A program made the position numbers and the translations under genes. DNA of 64,000 nucleotides from Psychrobacter okhotskensis (GTDB lineage Bacteria > Pseudomonadota > Gammaproteobacteria > Pseudomonadales > Moraxellaceae): contig NZ_JABRVQ010000022.1 of assembly GCF_013248965.1 (NCBI RefSeq), positions 1 through 64,000 of the forward strand, written 5' to 3'. The notes below the pieces were generated by a model. The model made no database searches, was not told where the DNA came from, and worked only from the letters and a program-made list of their open reading frames with translations. Of this stretch, positions 24,350-34,800 are shown in pieces; the first letter of the stretch is position 1, and each line of letters starts with the position of its first letter.

Positions 24350-25360
24350 ATGTTAAAACCGATTGTTTTGAAACCGAATAGTAATGTACATTACCTAAAT
24401 AAAATAATCGTCATAACGGCTATCACTTTTTTAACGGGGATGGTCCTAACAGGTTGTCAGACATTGCCGAACATGACCGCACCCAATGCTGCTGTTGATA
24501 TAATGACGAACAATCCGCTGACAGCCCGCATGCCAGCAATAGATCGGCAAGGGTATATTGCTTATGTTGAGGAGCAAGGCTTTGGCGCTGCGAAGATATC
24601 GACACTCTATAGTATTCGCCCTGATGGTAGCGACCGCCAATTGATTGATCAGCTCAAGGGTTATATCTATGCGCCAGCGTGGTCAGCAAATGGTCAAATG
24701 CTGGCCTATAGTAAACAAGCGCTGCGTCAGCATCCAAAGATTTATATCTATGATCGCAAAAGCAATACCCAAAATCTGGTGGTAAATGCTGAGGGCAGTA
24801 ATTTGTCAGCATCATTTTCGCCTGATGGTCAAAAACTCCTCTACAGCTCAACCGTCGGCGGCAATGCCGATATCTATGAGATGCGCCTAAGCGACGGTAG
24901 TACCAAACAGCTAACCACCTTACCGAGTACGGAAGTGCAGCCAAGCTACGCCAGCGACGGGCAAAGCTTTGTTTATACCAGTGATAAGGTCCGCGCTGGT
25001 CGCCCCAGTATCTATCGCTATCGTTTTGCCACAGCCAATGCAAGCGTGATACCGACAGCGGGCTATGCAGCCAGTCCGCAACTGAGCTTAGATGGTCAAC
25101 GCTTGGCCTACCTTAATGGTCGCAAGGCGGCGGTGATGACGCTGGCTACTGGGCAAGTTATCAATCTAGCCGAAACGGGTCTTGATGAACCCGCTCGTCT
25201 GTCACCTTCCGCGCAGTATGCCGTCTATCCCACCAAGCTTGCACAAGTGGGCAGTCAAAATGGCGGCAGCTTGGTCATTCATTCATTAACAGGTAATACA
25301 AGCTATGCCATTGGCAGTAAGACGGGAGGCGTCGTACGCTCACCCATTTGGGGACAATAA
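24350..25360 (+). CDS. TolB-like beta-propeller lipoprotein
   Basis: The 336-residue protein has a long N-terminal signal with lipobox VLTG-C near residue 36. The mature part consists of WD40-like/PD40 repeats, recognisable as SLYSIRPDGSDRQL, APAWSANGQMLAYS, ASFSPDGQKLLYSS, DIYEMRLSDGSTKQLT and QPSYASDGQSFVYTS. It should form a six-bladed propeller like the C-terminal domain of TolB. It lacks the TolB N-terminal domain and is far from tol-pal genes, so it is a TolB-like protein and not TolB. Its first mature residues (CQTLPNMTAPN) closely resemble those of the neighbouring META lipoprotein (CQTTPSMTAPV). Confidence 0.85.
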   Translation: MLKPIVLKPNSNVHYLNKIIVITAITFLTGMVLTGCQTLPNMTAPNAAVDIMTNNPLTARMPAIDRQGYIAYVEEQGFGAAKISTLYSIRPDGSDRQLIDQLKGYIYAPAWSANGQMLAYSKQALRQHPKIYIYDRKSNTQNLVVNAEGSNLSASFSPDGQKLLYSSTVGGNADIYEMRLSDGSTKQLTTLPSTEVQPSYASDGQSFVYTSDKVRAGRPSIYRYRFATANASVIPTAGYAASPQLSLDGQRLAYLNGRKAAVMTLATGQVINLAETGLDEPARLSPSAQYAVYPTKLAQVGSQNGGSLVIHSLTGNTSYAIGSKTGGVVRSPIWGQ

Positions 25361-25673
25361 GAGTAAAACCTATGTATTATGTAATGGAATGTATATATAA
25401 TCACTGACAAAGAAACATAAGTTGATTGTATAGCCTGCATTTTAGAGGTGGCTTAGCCATCGCTTAAATTCGTTAAAGCCAATGCGCTTATAGCCATATC
25501 GCCTGTCATTCAAAATAGAATAATCAAGCTATGGGTAAAAAATCTGGTATAAGCAAGCTGACAGAACGAATCTGAGTGGAGCAAAGTTGAGTAAATTGTA
25601 ACCACATACTGCCAAATTGTATAACCGAGCCATTAATATGTTGGATTAAGCGAGTAATAGGAGAGAGCGGTTC
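25361..25673. other. Intergenic region before the flotillin set, no gene seen
   Basis: This 313-base AT-rich gap must carry the promoter for the yqiJ-flotillin genes. I see no terminator with a T-run, no repeat and no coding frame. An AGGAGAGAG lies just upstream of ATG 25674. Confidence 0.4.
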
Positions 25674-26327
25674 ATGCAAGAGTCTTTTTTAGTCTTTATC
25701 ACTAAAATCAGTTTGTACCCCACGATTGTTTTTACGGGGCTTGTGATGTTCGTGACTCTATATTGGCTGGTGTCTTTACTTGGCATGGCGGATATGGATA
25801 GCGTGGATTTTGGTGAGGCAGATGGTGATGTCTCCCCCTTGTCATCGCCTGGCTTTTTTACCGGTCTCATGCTCAAATTTGGTCTTTATGGCGTGCCTTT
25901 AATTATCATACTAAGCTTGATTAGTTTAATCGGTTGGGTATTAAGCTATCTGTACACCAGCTTTTTGCATCAATATTTTGATTCAGGCGTTTTGTATTAT
26001 GTGTTTGGCACAGGGGCGCTCATTTTTGTATTGGTGGTATCGATGTGGTTGACGGGGGTCATTATTTCCCCCATCCGTAAAAACATCGCAAAAATTCCTA
26101 AGCGCAATGCCGTGAGCAATGTAGGTAAGACAGCCATAGTGCGCACACTTAGTGTGACAGATAAGCATGGTGAAGCTGAGCTAAATGATGGCGGCGCAGG
26201 ATTAATACTCAAAATTCGTCCAGATATGAATGAGAATTCATTAAAGCAAGGCGACAAAGTGGTATTGGTAGAGTATCTAAATGAAGCCAATGTGTACCGA
26301 GTTGCTCCCGTTAAAGATGAAAAATAA
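25674..26327 (+). CDS. yqiJ: YqiJ-like (DUF1449/NfeD-related) inner membrane protein
   Basis: The 217-residue protein has three membrane segments (around 15-40, 65-90 and 110-135: IVFTGLVMFVTLYWLVSLLG, LYGVPLIIILSLISLIGWVLSYLY and ALIFVLVVSMWLTGVIISP). A C-terminal OB-fold-like domain of about 70 residues (VGKTAIVRTLSVTDKHGEAELNDGG ... GDKVVLVEYLNEANVYRVAPV) follows. This is the architecture of E. coli YqiJ, which like NfeD proteins is encoded next to a flotillin and is thought to partner it in the membrane. A flotillin gene follows 209 bases downstream, consistent with that pairing. Confidence 0.85.
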   Translation: MQESFLVFITKISLYPTIVFTGLVMFVTLYWLVSLLGMADMDSVDFGEADGDVSPLSSPGFFTGLMLKFGLYGVPLIIILSLISLIGWVLSYLYTSFLHQYFDSGVLYYVFGTGALIFVLVVSMWLTGVIISPIRKNIAKIPKRNAVSNVGKTAIVRTLSVTDKHGEAELNDGGAGLILKIRPDMNENSLKQGDKVVLVEYLNEANVYRVAPVKDEK

Positions 26328-26536
26328 TAAGAATTGATGGCCCTAGTTAAAGCGCTTTCGCACAAAAGTGTTTTTAACTGGGTAGCTCTCAAAAACGATT
26401 TTTTCAGTAAAAACTTAAACTTAAAAACGAAAATGTAATAACGATTGGGCAGTGTATACACGATAAATGATTTATTGCTAAGCATTGTGGCAACTGTTTT
26501 AAATTTGGTTGGAATGTTTTAATTAGAGGAATGAAT

Positions 26537-28549
26537 ATGGACATACTCATTATCGTCGGCGTGGTTGTAGTGCTGGCGTTTGTTTTCATCATGGCAGCAC
26601 TTTTGATGCTAAAAGCCTTTTACTTTAAGGTTGAGCAAGGTAAAGCACTGATTATTAATGGTGTGAGTAAAATCGCTGTACGCTTTGATGGTGGCTTCGT
26701 TTGGCCTATCATCAACAAAAAAGAGTTGATGAGAATCTCGCTTATTACTTTAGAAGTGGATCGACGCGGTAAAGAAGGATTGATTTGCGCGGACAACATG
26801 CGCGCTGATATCACCGTTGCGTTTTACCTGCGAGTTAACGAGACCGAAGAGGATGTCCTCAAAGTCGCTAAGTCAGTCGGGGTTGAAAGAGCTTCAGATA
26901 AAGTCGCTGTCAATGAGCTATTCAATGCCAAGTTCTCAGAAGCGCTAAAAACAGTCGGTAAGCAAATTGATTTCGTCAAATTGTTTGAAAATCGCAGCGA
27001 ATTCCGCGACAGCATCGTCCAAGAAATCGGCAATGATCTCAATGGTTATGTCCTAGAAGACGTCGCAATTGATTACTTAGAGCAAACGCCAAAAGCGTCA
27101 TTAGATTCTAGTAATATCTTGGATGCTGAAGGTATCAAAAAGATTACTCAATTAACGGCCTTTCAAAACGTCATTACCAACGAGCTTGAGCGTGATGAAG
27201 AGCTGGCAGTTAAGAAGAAAAACGTTGAAACTAGGGAGGCTATGCTGGAGCTTGAGCGTCAACAAGCCGATGCCGAAGCCAAACAGCAACGTGAAATCTC
27301 TTCTGTCATTGCACGTGAGACAGCTGAAACCCGTAAGATCGAAGAAGAAGAGCGTAAAAAATCGGAAACAGCTGTCATTATGGTTGAGCAAGATTTGGCG
27401 ATTCAGCGCGAGAATCAGCAGCGTGAAGTCGAAGTGGCTGGACAGAACCGTCTGCGTGCTGTCGTCATCGAAGAAGAGAAAGTAACGCGTGCTCGCGATT
27501 TAGAAATTGTCTCTCGTGAGCGTGAAGTCGACTTACAGCGTATCGAAGCTGAACGCGCAATTGAGCTTGAGAAAAAAGAAATCGCCAATGTCATTCGTGA
27601 GCGTATCGCGGTAGACAAAACGGTCGCGCAAGAAGAAGAGCGTATCAAAGAAGTCCGCGAAGTGAGCGAAGCCGAGCGTTCTAAACAGACGCGCGTATTG
27701 GCAGCCGAAGCAGACGCCGAAGAAATCAAAGTACGTCAGGTCAAAAAAGCCGAAGCCGAAGAGCTTTCAGCCAAGCACAAAGCCGTCGAGATTACCACGC
27801 TGGCTGCCGCTAATCTTGAAGCCTCAGCCAAAGACTCGGAAGCCAAAATTAAAATGGCGGAAGGTATCAAGGCTGAAGAGTCGGCACACGGCTTTGCCGA
27901 AGCGGCTATTCAAGAAGCCAAAGCGTCCTCGCTTGAAAAAGAAGGCATTGCCAAAGCCAACGTTATCAGAGCAACTGGTCAAGCCGAAGCGCAATCAGAG
28001 CGTGAAAAAGGCATGGCTGATGCTGAAGTTATCGCGGCGCGCGGCGAATCCAACGCCAAAGCTGAGCGTGATATCGGGCTGGCAAATGCTCAAGTTATCG
28101 CCGCTCAAGGCGAATCAAATGCCAAAGCGGAGCGTGAAGTGGGACTGGCAAAAGCGGAAGTCACCCGTGCGCATTTCCAAGCCGAAGCCGATGGTCTGGT
28201 CGAAAAATTCAATGCGATGGGCAGCATGAGCAAAGAAGCGCGCGAGCACGAAGAGTTCCGTATGGGTCTCGAGACTGCGCTGCAAGAAGCCATGGCGTCT
28301 ATCGAAGCTGGTAAAGAGATTGCCAAAGAAAACGCTGAAGTCTTGGCGGTTGCGCTCCAAAAAGCCAAAATCGATATCGTGGGCGGTGAAGCGCACTTCT
28401 TCGATAATTTTGCCAAGTCGTTATCGATTGGGAAAGCCATTGATGGCCTCGCTGGCAAGTCAGATACGTTAGGCGGTATCATCAATACAATGATGGCCAA
28501 TCAAGTGATGACTAAAGCGAATAAGCAGAATGATGATGAAACGGCTTAG
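26537..28549 (+). CDS. yqiK: YqiK-type flotillin (SPFH domain)
   Basis: Flotillins are membrane scaffold proteins of ordered membrane domains. From ATG 26537 (AGAGGA six bases upstream; ATG 26531 abuts that site) the protein has 670 residues. A single N-terminal membrane helix (LIIVGVVVVLAFVFIMAALLML) is followed by the SPFH/band-7 domain to about residue 200. A very long charged helical region (about 210-560) is rich in Glu, Lys and Ala, as expected for a coiled-coil flotillin domain, and ends with repeated units of about 23 residues (VIAA.GESNAKAER). The C-terminal tail is KSDTLGGIINTMMANQVM. YqiJ precedes it and a giant AAA+ ATPase follows on the same strand. Confidence 0.92.
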   Translation: MDILIIVGVVVVLAFVFIMAALLMLKAFYFKVEQGKALIINGVSKIAVRFDGGFVWPIINKKELMRISLITLEVDRRGKEGLICADNMRADITVAFYLRVNETEEDVLKVAKSVGVERASDKVAVNELFNAKFSEALKTVGKQIDFVKLFENRSEFRDSIVQEIGNDLNGYVLEDVAIDYLEQTPKASLDSSNILDAEGIKKITQLTAFQNVITNELERDEELAVKKKNVETREAMLELERQQADAEAKQQREISSVIARETAETRKIEEEERKKSETAVIMVEQDLAIQRENQQREVEVAGQNRLRAVVIEEEKVTRARDLEIVSREREVDLQRIEAERAIELEKKEIANVIRERIAVDKTVAQEEERIKEVREVSEAERSKQTRVLAAEADAEEIKVRQVKKAEAEELSAKHKAVEITTLAAANLEASAKDSEAKIKMAEGIKAEESAHGFAEAAIQEAKASSLEKEGIAKANVIRATGQAEAQSEREKGMADAEVIAARGESNAKAERDIGLANAQVIAAQGESNAKAEREVGLAKAEVTRAHFQAEADGLVEKFNAMGSMSKEAREHEEFRMGLETALQEAMASIEAGKEIAKENAEVLAVALQKAKIDIVGGEAHFFDNFAKSLSIGKAIDGLAGKSDTLGGIINTMMANQVMTKANKQNDDETA

Positions 28550-28708
28550 TATCATCGTTATTCGACATGACTGATTTATTATCAGCAAGATTTGACCCAT
28601 AACTTTTTCACCAATAAGCAGTCTGTCACTTAGGTGGCGGATTGCTTTAACCAACTCAATCTAAACGCTTTAACAGAGCAGTAGTTAATGACTACTATTA
28701 ACCATGAG

Positions 28709-28761
28709 TTGGCTAATCTAAAAAAACGAGTAGTCAATGCTGGTTTTTTTAGATTAGCCAA
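28709..28761. terminator. Long perfect hairpin between flotillin and ATPase genes
   Basis: A perfect 19-bp stem pairs 28709-28727 with 28743-28761 around a 15-base loop. Each arm contains a run of seven A or T. It lies 69 bases before the ATPase start at 28830. It could be a terminator or attenuator between the two genes; the runs are inside the stem, so it is not a standard terminator. Confidence 0.65.
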
Positions 28762-28829
28762 GTGCTTATTTAATTCAAAACTTCCTTAGATTTATCTTAT
28801 TGCCCAAAAATACAAATGGACGAGCAACG

Positions 28830-31800
28830 ATGGCGGACACCCAAAACGCAACCAATCCAAATAATACCAATAGTCATAATCAATCCGAGCAATCCGAGCA
28901 AACGGATCAAGCGGTCGCCTCAGGCAATGCTTATGAGCTTATTAAAAAGCGTCTTACTGAGCAGGGCAGTCGTCTAGAGCAGCAAACGGCCAAGCTGAAC
29001 AATGCGCGCTTGCAAGAGTTTGGCAGTACCCAAATGCAAGTCATCGCTCGCACCCGCATTCGCACCGAATATAACTGTGTGGCGCAAGACATGGTGCAAG
29101 TCGGTGATTATATGCTATTCGGCTACAACGTCTTTATGGGCCTCAAGCGTGCGAGTAATATCAAAGATGTGTTGTCGCTATATCGATTGATAGATCCTCC
29201 TAACAAGAATGTTGGTGATAATAATAGTGAAAGTGCTGCCGATATTGATAATGGTGAAAGCACGGCAAATACTGAAAGCGCTACAGATAACAATGGGAGC
29301 CGCGAACACACTGAGCAAGAGTATCAGCTAGAAGAAGTGGATCTAAAAAACACCTTCTTAGATCAAGAGGCCTTTGTTCAAGACTTTAATGAGCTGTATC
29401 GATATTATAAGCAAACACGGCTGATTCAGCTGACAGTCAAAGACAGCAAGCTGCTATTGGCGTTTCAAATTGGCGAGCGTATCACCGATATTCGCGTCTT
29501 TCGTTTTGCGTTAGATTTTAGTCAAGGCACACCTGAATCGGCTCAAATTGCTTACGTAGACAATCGAGGCGAGCGTGATATCGAGTTGCCGCCTGCTTAC
29601 GATTTTGATTGGATTGAGACCACTCGCGAGCAGATGATTAATGGCAAGTATCCGCATATGAATATCTTAGATACGGTATTTGTAGAAACCGTCGGCGGCG
29701 ATTTGACCATTAAAATTGAGGACAATACCCAGTCAGGGCAGGGTATCTATAGTGAGCCTGTAAATGATCGCACCCAGTCGCTGACCGATGCCGAGATTGC
29801 TTATGCCAAAGTTGGCAGTTTAATACTGCTCAAGATACTGCCGTATCGCGAAGACAGCTATCGCTATTTTGTTTATAACACCTTGACCGAAACGGTACTG
29901 CGTTTAGACGCAATTGGACAGTCGTGTGTGCAGCTGCCTGAGGATCACGGCATTATATTTCCGGGGGGTTATTATTTACAAACGGGCGAGTATAAGCTGT
30001 TTGATGCCAATAATGTCGGTGCCAAAGACTTAAAGTTTAAACGTAAAATCGTATCGCCCAATGGCGAAGATGTGTTGTTTTTATTCTATGATGTCGCTTT
30101 AGGTGTCACAGGTCTGTTTCCCTACAACCTTATCAAAAAGCAATTGGCAAACCCCATTTATTGTAATGGTATGGCGCTGGCAGAAAATGGGCGCTTGGTG
30201 CTGTTTAGTGACCAAAGTGAGCCGTCACGCATTCACCCGATGCAGATATGGCATACCCCTTATGCCTCTCCTGAGTATGTCAGTGAATTACCTGAAAGCA
30301 CGAGCTTCTATGGCAAAATTGGCAATAAAGAATTGGTGCGCGGCATCTCAGATCTCTATAGCATCACCCGCCTCATTAACAATCAAAGCGTGTCACAAAA
30401 GCTCTATGAAGAATTAGCCGACAATACTAGCCGTCTCTTTGATAGCTATTACTGGCTGTCTGAGCCTGAGCTGAGTGAAGTCGCCAGTAGTATTAAGGAA
30501 GTGACGGCGACGGCTGAATTGGTCATTGATGAGTTCGCCAAAGTACAAAGCATCCAGAAGCAAACCCAAACGGCATTGGCCGATGCCGACACGCAGCAAA
30601 ATGAGATTTTGCGGCAGATACGCGTTACCACCTTTGAGTCTGCCAGTGATTATGTCGATCAGCTGTCAGCATTAAGACGGCAAAAGGGCCGTTTGGTTAG
30701 CCTAGAGGATTTACGCTATTTAGATAGTGATAAATTAGAAGCGTTGCAGACTCAGCTAGCAACAGCAGAGAGCGAGCTTGCCGAAAAAACCGTACTGTTT
30801 TTAAGCGGGGAAGAGGCACTCTCAAGTTACGAAGGTATATTGATCGATGTCAGTGAGCGTTTACATACCGCAGAAACCAATGCTGAATTAAAACCTGTAC
30901 TAGAAAAAATTGATGAGACAACGCAAGGCTTAGATTTGTTGACTGAGCTATTAGGCACATTAGATGTTGCTGATGCTACGGTACGTACCCAAATTATCGA
31001 TGATATATCGACCATTTATGCGAGTCTCAATCAGAGCAAAGCCAAGCTTAATCATAAGCGCAAAAATTTAGGATCGGCTGAAGCAGTCGCGCAGTTTGGC
31101 GCGCAGTTCAAGCTATTTGGTCAGTCGATTGCTAATGCCTTATCCATTGCCAATACGCCTGAGAAATCAGACGAGCAAATGGCAAAATTGCTGGTGCAGT
31201 TGGAAGAGTTAGAAAGCCAGTTCGCGGACCCAGAGAGCGGTAGTGGCGATCAATTTTTAGCCGACATCATCAGCAAGCGTGAAGAGATTTACGAGACTTT
31301 TGAGAATCATAAGCAGCAATTGCTCGATGCCCGCAACCGCAAAGCGCAGAACTTAGGCGATGGCGCGCTGCGGATGCTTGAGAGTATCAAAAAACGCACG
31401 CAAAGCACAGGCGTCACCGGCTTTAAGGAAGAGGAAACGCTCAATACGTATTTTGCTGCCGACGGACTGGTACAAAAAGTACGTAATATCGCCAAAGAGT
31501 TGCAAGCGATGGGCTTTAGTGTCAAAGCTGATGACATCGATGCCCGCTTAAAAGCCATTCAAATCGAAAGCTATAAGAGTCTAAAAGATAAGTCAGACTT
31601 GTTTGAAGATGGTGGTCAAATCATCAAACTGGGCAAGCACCGCTTTTCAGTTAATACTCAGCCGCTTGATTTGACCTTATTGAGTCGTCAACAGTCAGAT
31701 GGCAAGCGTGTGCTGAACTTACATCTAACGGGTACAGATTATTATGAAGTGCTTAATAATGCTGAGCTAAACGCCTTGCGGCCGTACTGGGATATGAATA

Positions 31801-34800
31801 TCGCATCCGAATCTGACAAGGTATACCGTGCGGAGTACTTGGCTTATAGCATTATCGAAAGTGCCAAAAATAGCCAAGACGGCCTGACTGAAACGCGCCT
31901 ATATCAAGCATACGATGCGACCATCATTACCCTTGATATTAATGGTGATATTGATAATGACAGCCCATTGTCTAAATTGGTCAAAGCTTACGCCACCCCT
32001 CGCTATCAGCTCGGTTATGACAAGGGCATTCATGACCATGATGCCACGCTATTATTGATGCAAATACTACCGACATTGCGTGAAGCAGGGCTACTGATTT
32101 ATACCCCGCAAGTACGTGCCTTGGCACAGTTGTTTTATTGGCAATTGAACCTCGTGCAAGCGCTTGGCTTAGACGCCTTACGTCAGTTTGGTTATGATAA
32201 TTGGCTGAATGAATCAGTGCTGACGCGTGCAAGCAACTGGACAGATAGAGCCGCTACCGCTGAGCAACTGCGCCGTGCACTGGGTAGCGACACAGCCAAA
32301 TCTCTGCTCGTTGAGGACATGAGTCAAATCATGCATCAGTTTGTCACCGCTCATAATGATGACAGTATTGGTGTTAATAAAGGCAGTAGCGTTGATAACG
32401 GCGCTAGTAAGCAGTCAAAATCAGGCTTGGATTCAAAGCTAGGTTCTGAAAATAGCGATATTCATAACGCTAACATCTTTAAACCAAGCTATGTCCAGCT
32501 TGCCAGTGAGTATCTGGTGAGCGTCATAGGGCAGGCGAGTATCTCTGATAGTGGCGTAGATGCCAAGATAGACTGGCAAACGAGTCAACAAGCGCAGCAG
32601 TTGTGTGAGCAGTTAAGCCAAACGTTGAATAGTGCGTCAGGTAGCACGCAAAATACGACCAGTTTTGAGCAGCTACAGTCTTCAATCAGTAAGCTTGGCT
32701 TTCAGCCCAAATCAGCCTATGAGCTACTAGCCACATGGTTTCATGTGTTACTTGATAAGACCTATGGTGATACTGAGTCGGCTAACGTACTGGCAAATGA
32801 TGCGAATGAGGAAGGCGCGGCACTCACTGAAGAGCAGCTTGCTGAGAGTCAAGAAAAAGAAGCGCTACGCAAACAACAGCTAGAAAGTGGCCGTCATTAT
32901 GTGCCCGAAGCCATTGCTGTCTTACTTACCCAGTTAAATGATACCCAGCGTGAAGCCTTGGTACAGCGCCTCATTGATTCAGGTATTAGTTTCGATAAGA
33001 GCGCCACTGGCACGCCATCTACACTGTCATTCTCAGCCACAACCTCGCTGACCAGCCTCAACAATCCGCTCAATCAAGTGCAGAGCTTTGAGCGCAGCAC
33101 AGGTAAAGTATCGCTTGAGATTCAAATTAATAACTTACTAGGTGAGCATACACGTATTCATCAGCAGACCTTGACCTTTGCGGTCGATGACTTCTTAAAT
33201 CGTCTGCATCACCATGATACCCAAGTCATCCCTGCTTACAGACGCTATCTAGCCATGCGCTCAGAGATTTTGCATGATTCAAAAGAGACGTTGCGACTGG
33301 ACGAGTTTATGCCGCGACCACTGTCCTCCTTTGTGCGTAACCGTCTGATTAATGAGAGCTATTTGCCGTTAATTGGTGACAACCTCGCCAAACAGATGGG
33401 CACGGTCGGCGAGGATAAGCGTACCGATCTGATGGGTATCCTAATGATGATATCGCCACCAGGTTACGGTAAAACCACCTTGATGGAGTATGTGGCCAAT
33501 CGTCTCGGCCTTATCTTTATGAAGATTAACTGTCCATCACTCGGTCATGATGTCACCTCATTAGATCCCGAAAAAGCACCTAATGCCACCGCCCGAGAAG
33601 AGCTGAATAAAATCAACTTAGCCTTTGAGATGGGCAATAACGTCATGCTCTATCTCGATGATATTCAGCATACGCATGCGGAATTTTTGCAGAAGTTTAT
33701 CTCATTAGGTGATGGCACGCGCCGTATCGATGGCGTCTGGCAAGGCAAAACCAAAACCTATGACATGCGTGGCAAAAAGTTCTGTGTGGTCATGGCGGGT
33801 AACCCGTACACCGAAAGCGGTGAGGCCTTTAAAGTCCCTGATATGCTTGCCAACCGCGCCGATATCTATAACTTGGGCGATATTATGAGCGGCATGGAAG
33901 AGGTATTTGCGCTCAGTTATATTGAAAACTCACTCACCTCTAATACCGTTCTCGCACCACTGGCCAACCGTGACTTAGCGGATGTTCATCGTTTGATTAA
34001 AATGGCAAAAACGGACAATGCCAACCTCGCCCAAGCACAGAGCAGCGAGCTGACGTATCCGTATAGCACTTCAGAGGTTAACGAGATTATCGCCATCTTG
34101 CGCCATATGTTTAGGGTGCAAGAAGTCATTCTTGACGTTAATCAAGCCTATATTGCCTCAGCATCACAAGATGATAAATACCGTGTCGAGCCGATATTTA
34201 AGCTGCAAGGCAGTTATCGTAATATGAATAAGATGACCGAAAAGCTATCGGCGGTCATGAATGAAAACGAGCTGAACCAGCTGATAGACGATCACTATTT
34301 GGGTGAGTCGCAGCTATTGACCCAAGGCGCAGAGAGCAACCTTCTAAAGCTTGGCGAGATGCGCGGTGTGTTAACTGACGCAGAAAAAGAGCGTTGGGCA
34401 CAAATCAAAGCCGACTTCTTACGTAATAAAGCCATGGGCGGTGAAGACGGTGATACTGGCGCGCGTATCGTTGCCCAGTTGGTCGACTTGGCTAGTGGCT
34501 TCAATACCATCAGTAGCCAGTTTGAGACATACTTAACGAAAAATGACCCAGAGCAAATCGCCCGCTTACGAGAGGCAGGACAACAAGCACAACTCAATGC
34601 CCAGTTAGAAGCACAGAAAATCCTTGCCGATAGCGTCATTAACAATGCCAAAGTCGTCAGCGACAGTATCGACCATAGCTTTGAGAAAAGCGTGAGTCAA
34701 CTGGTACAAATATATAAGCACAATCACAATACTGAAAAGGCGGAAGGCGAGTATCTCAAACAAAATCAAGGCGCGCAAAAAGCGCTGATGATGCAGCTGG

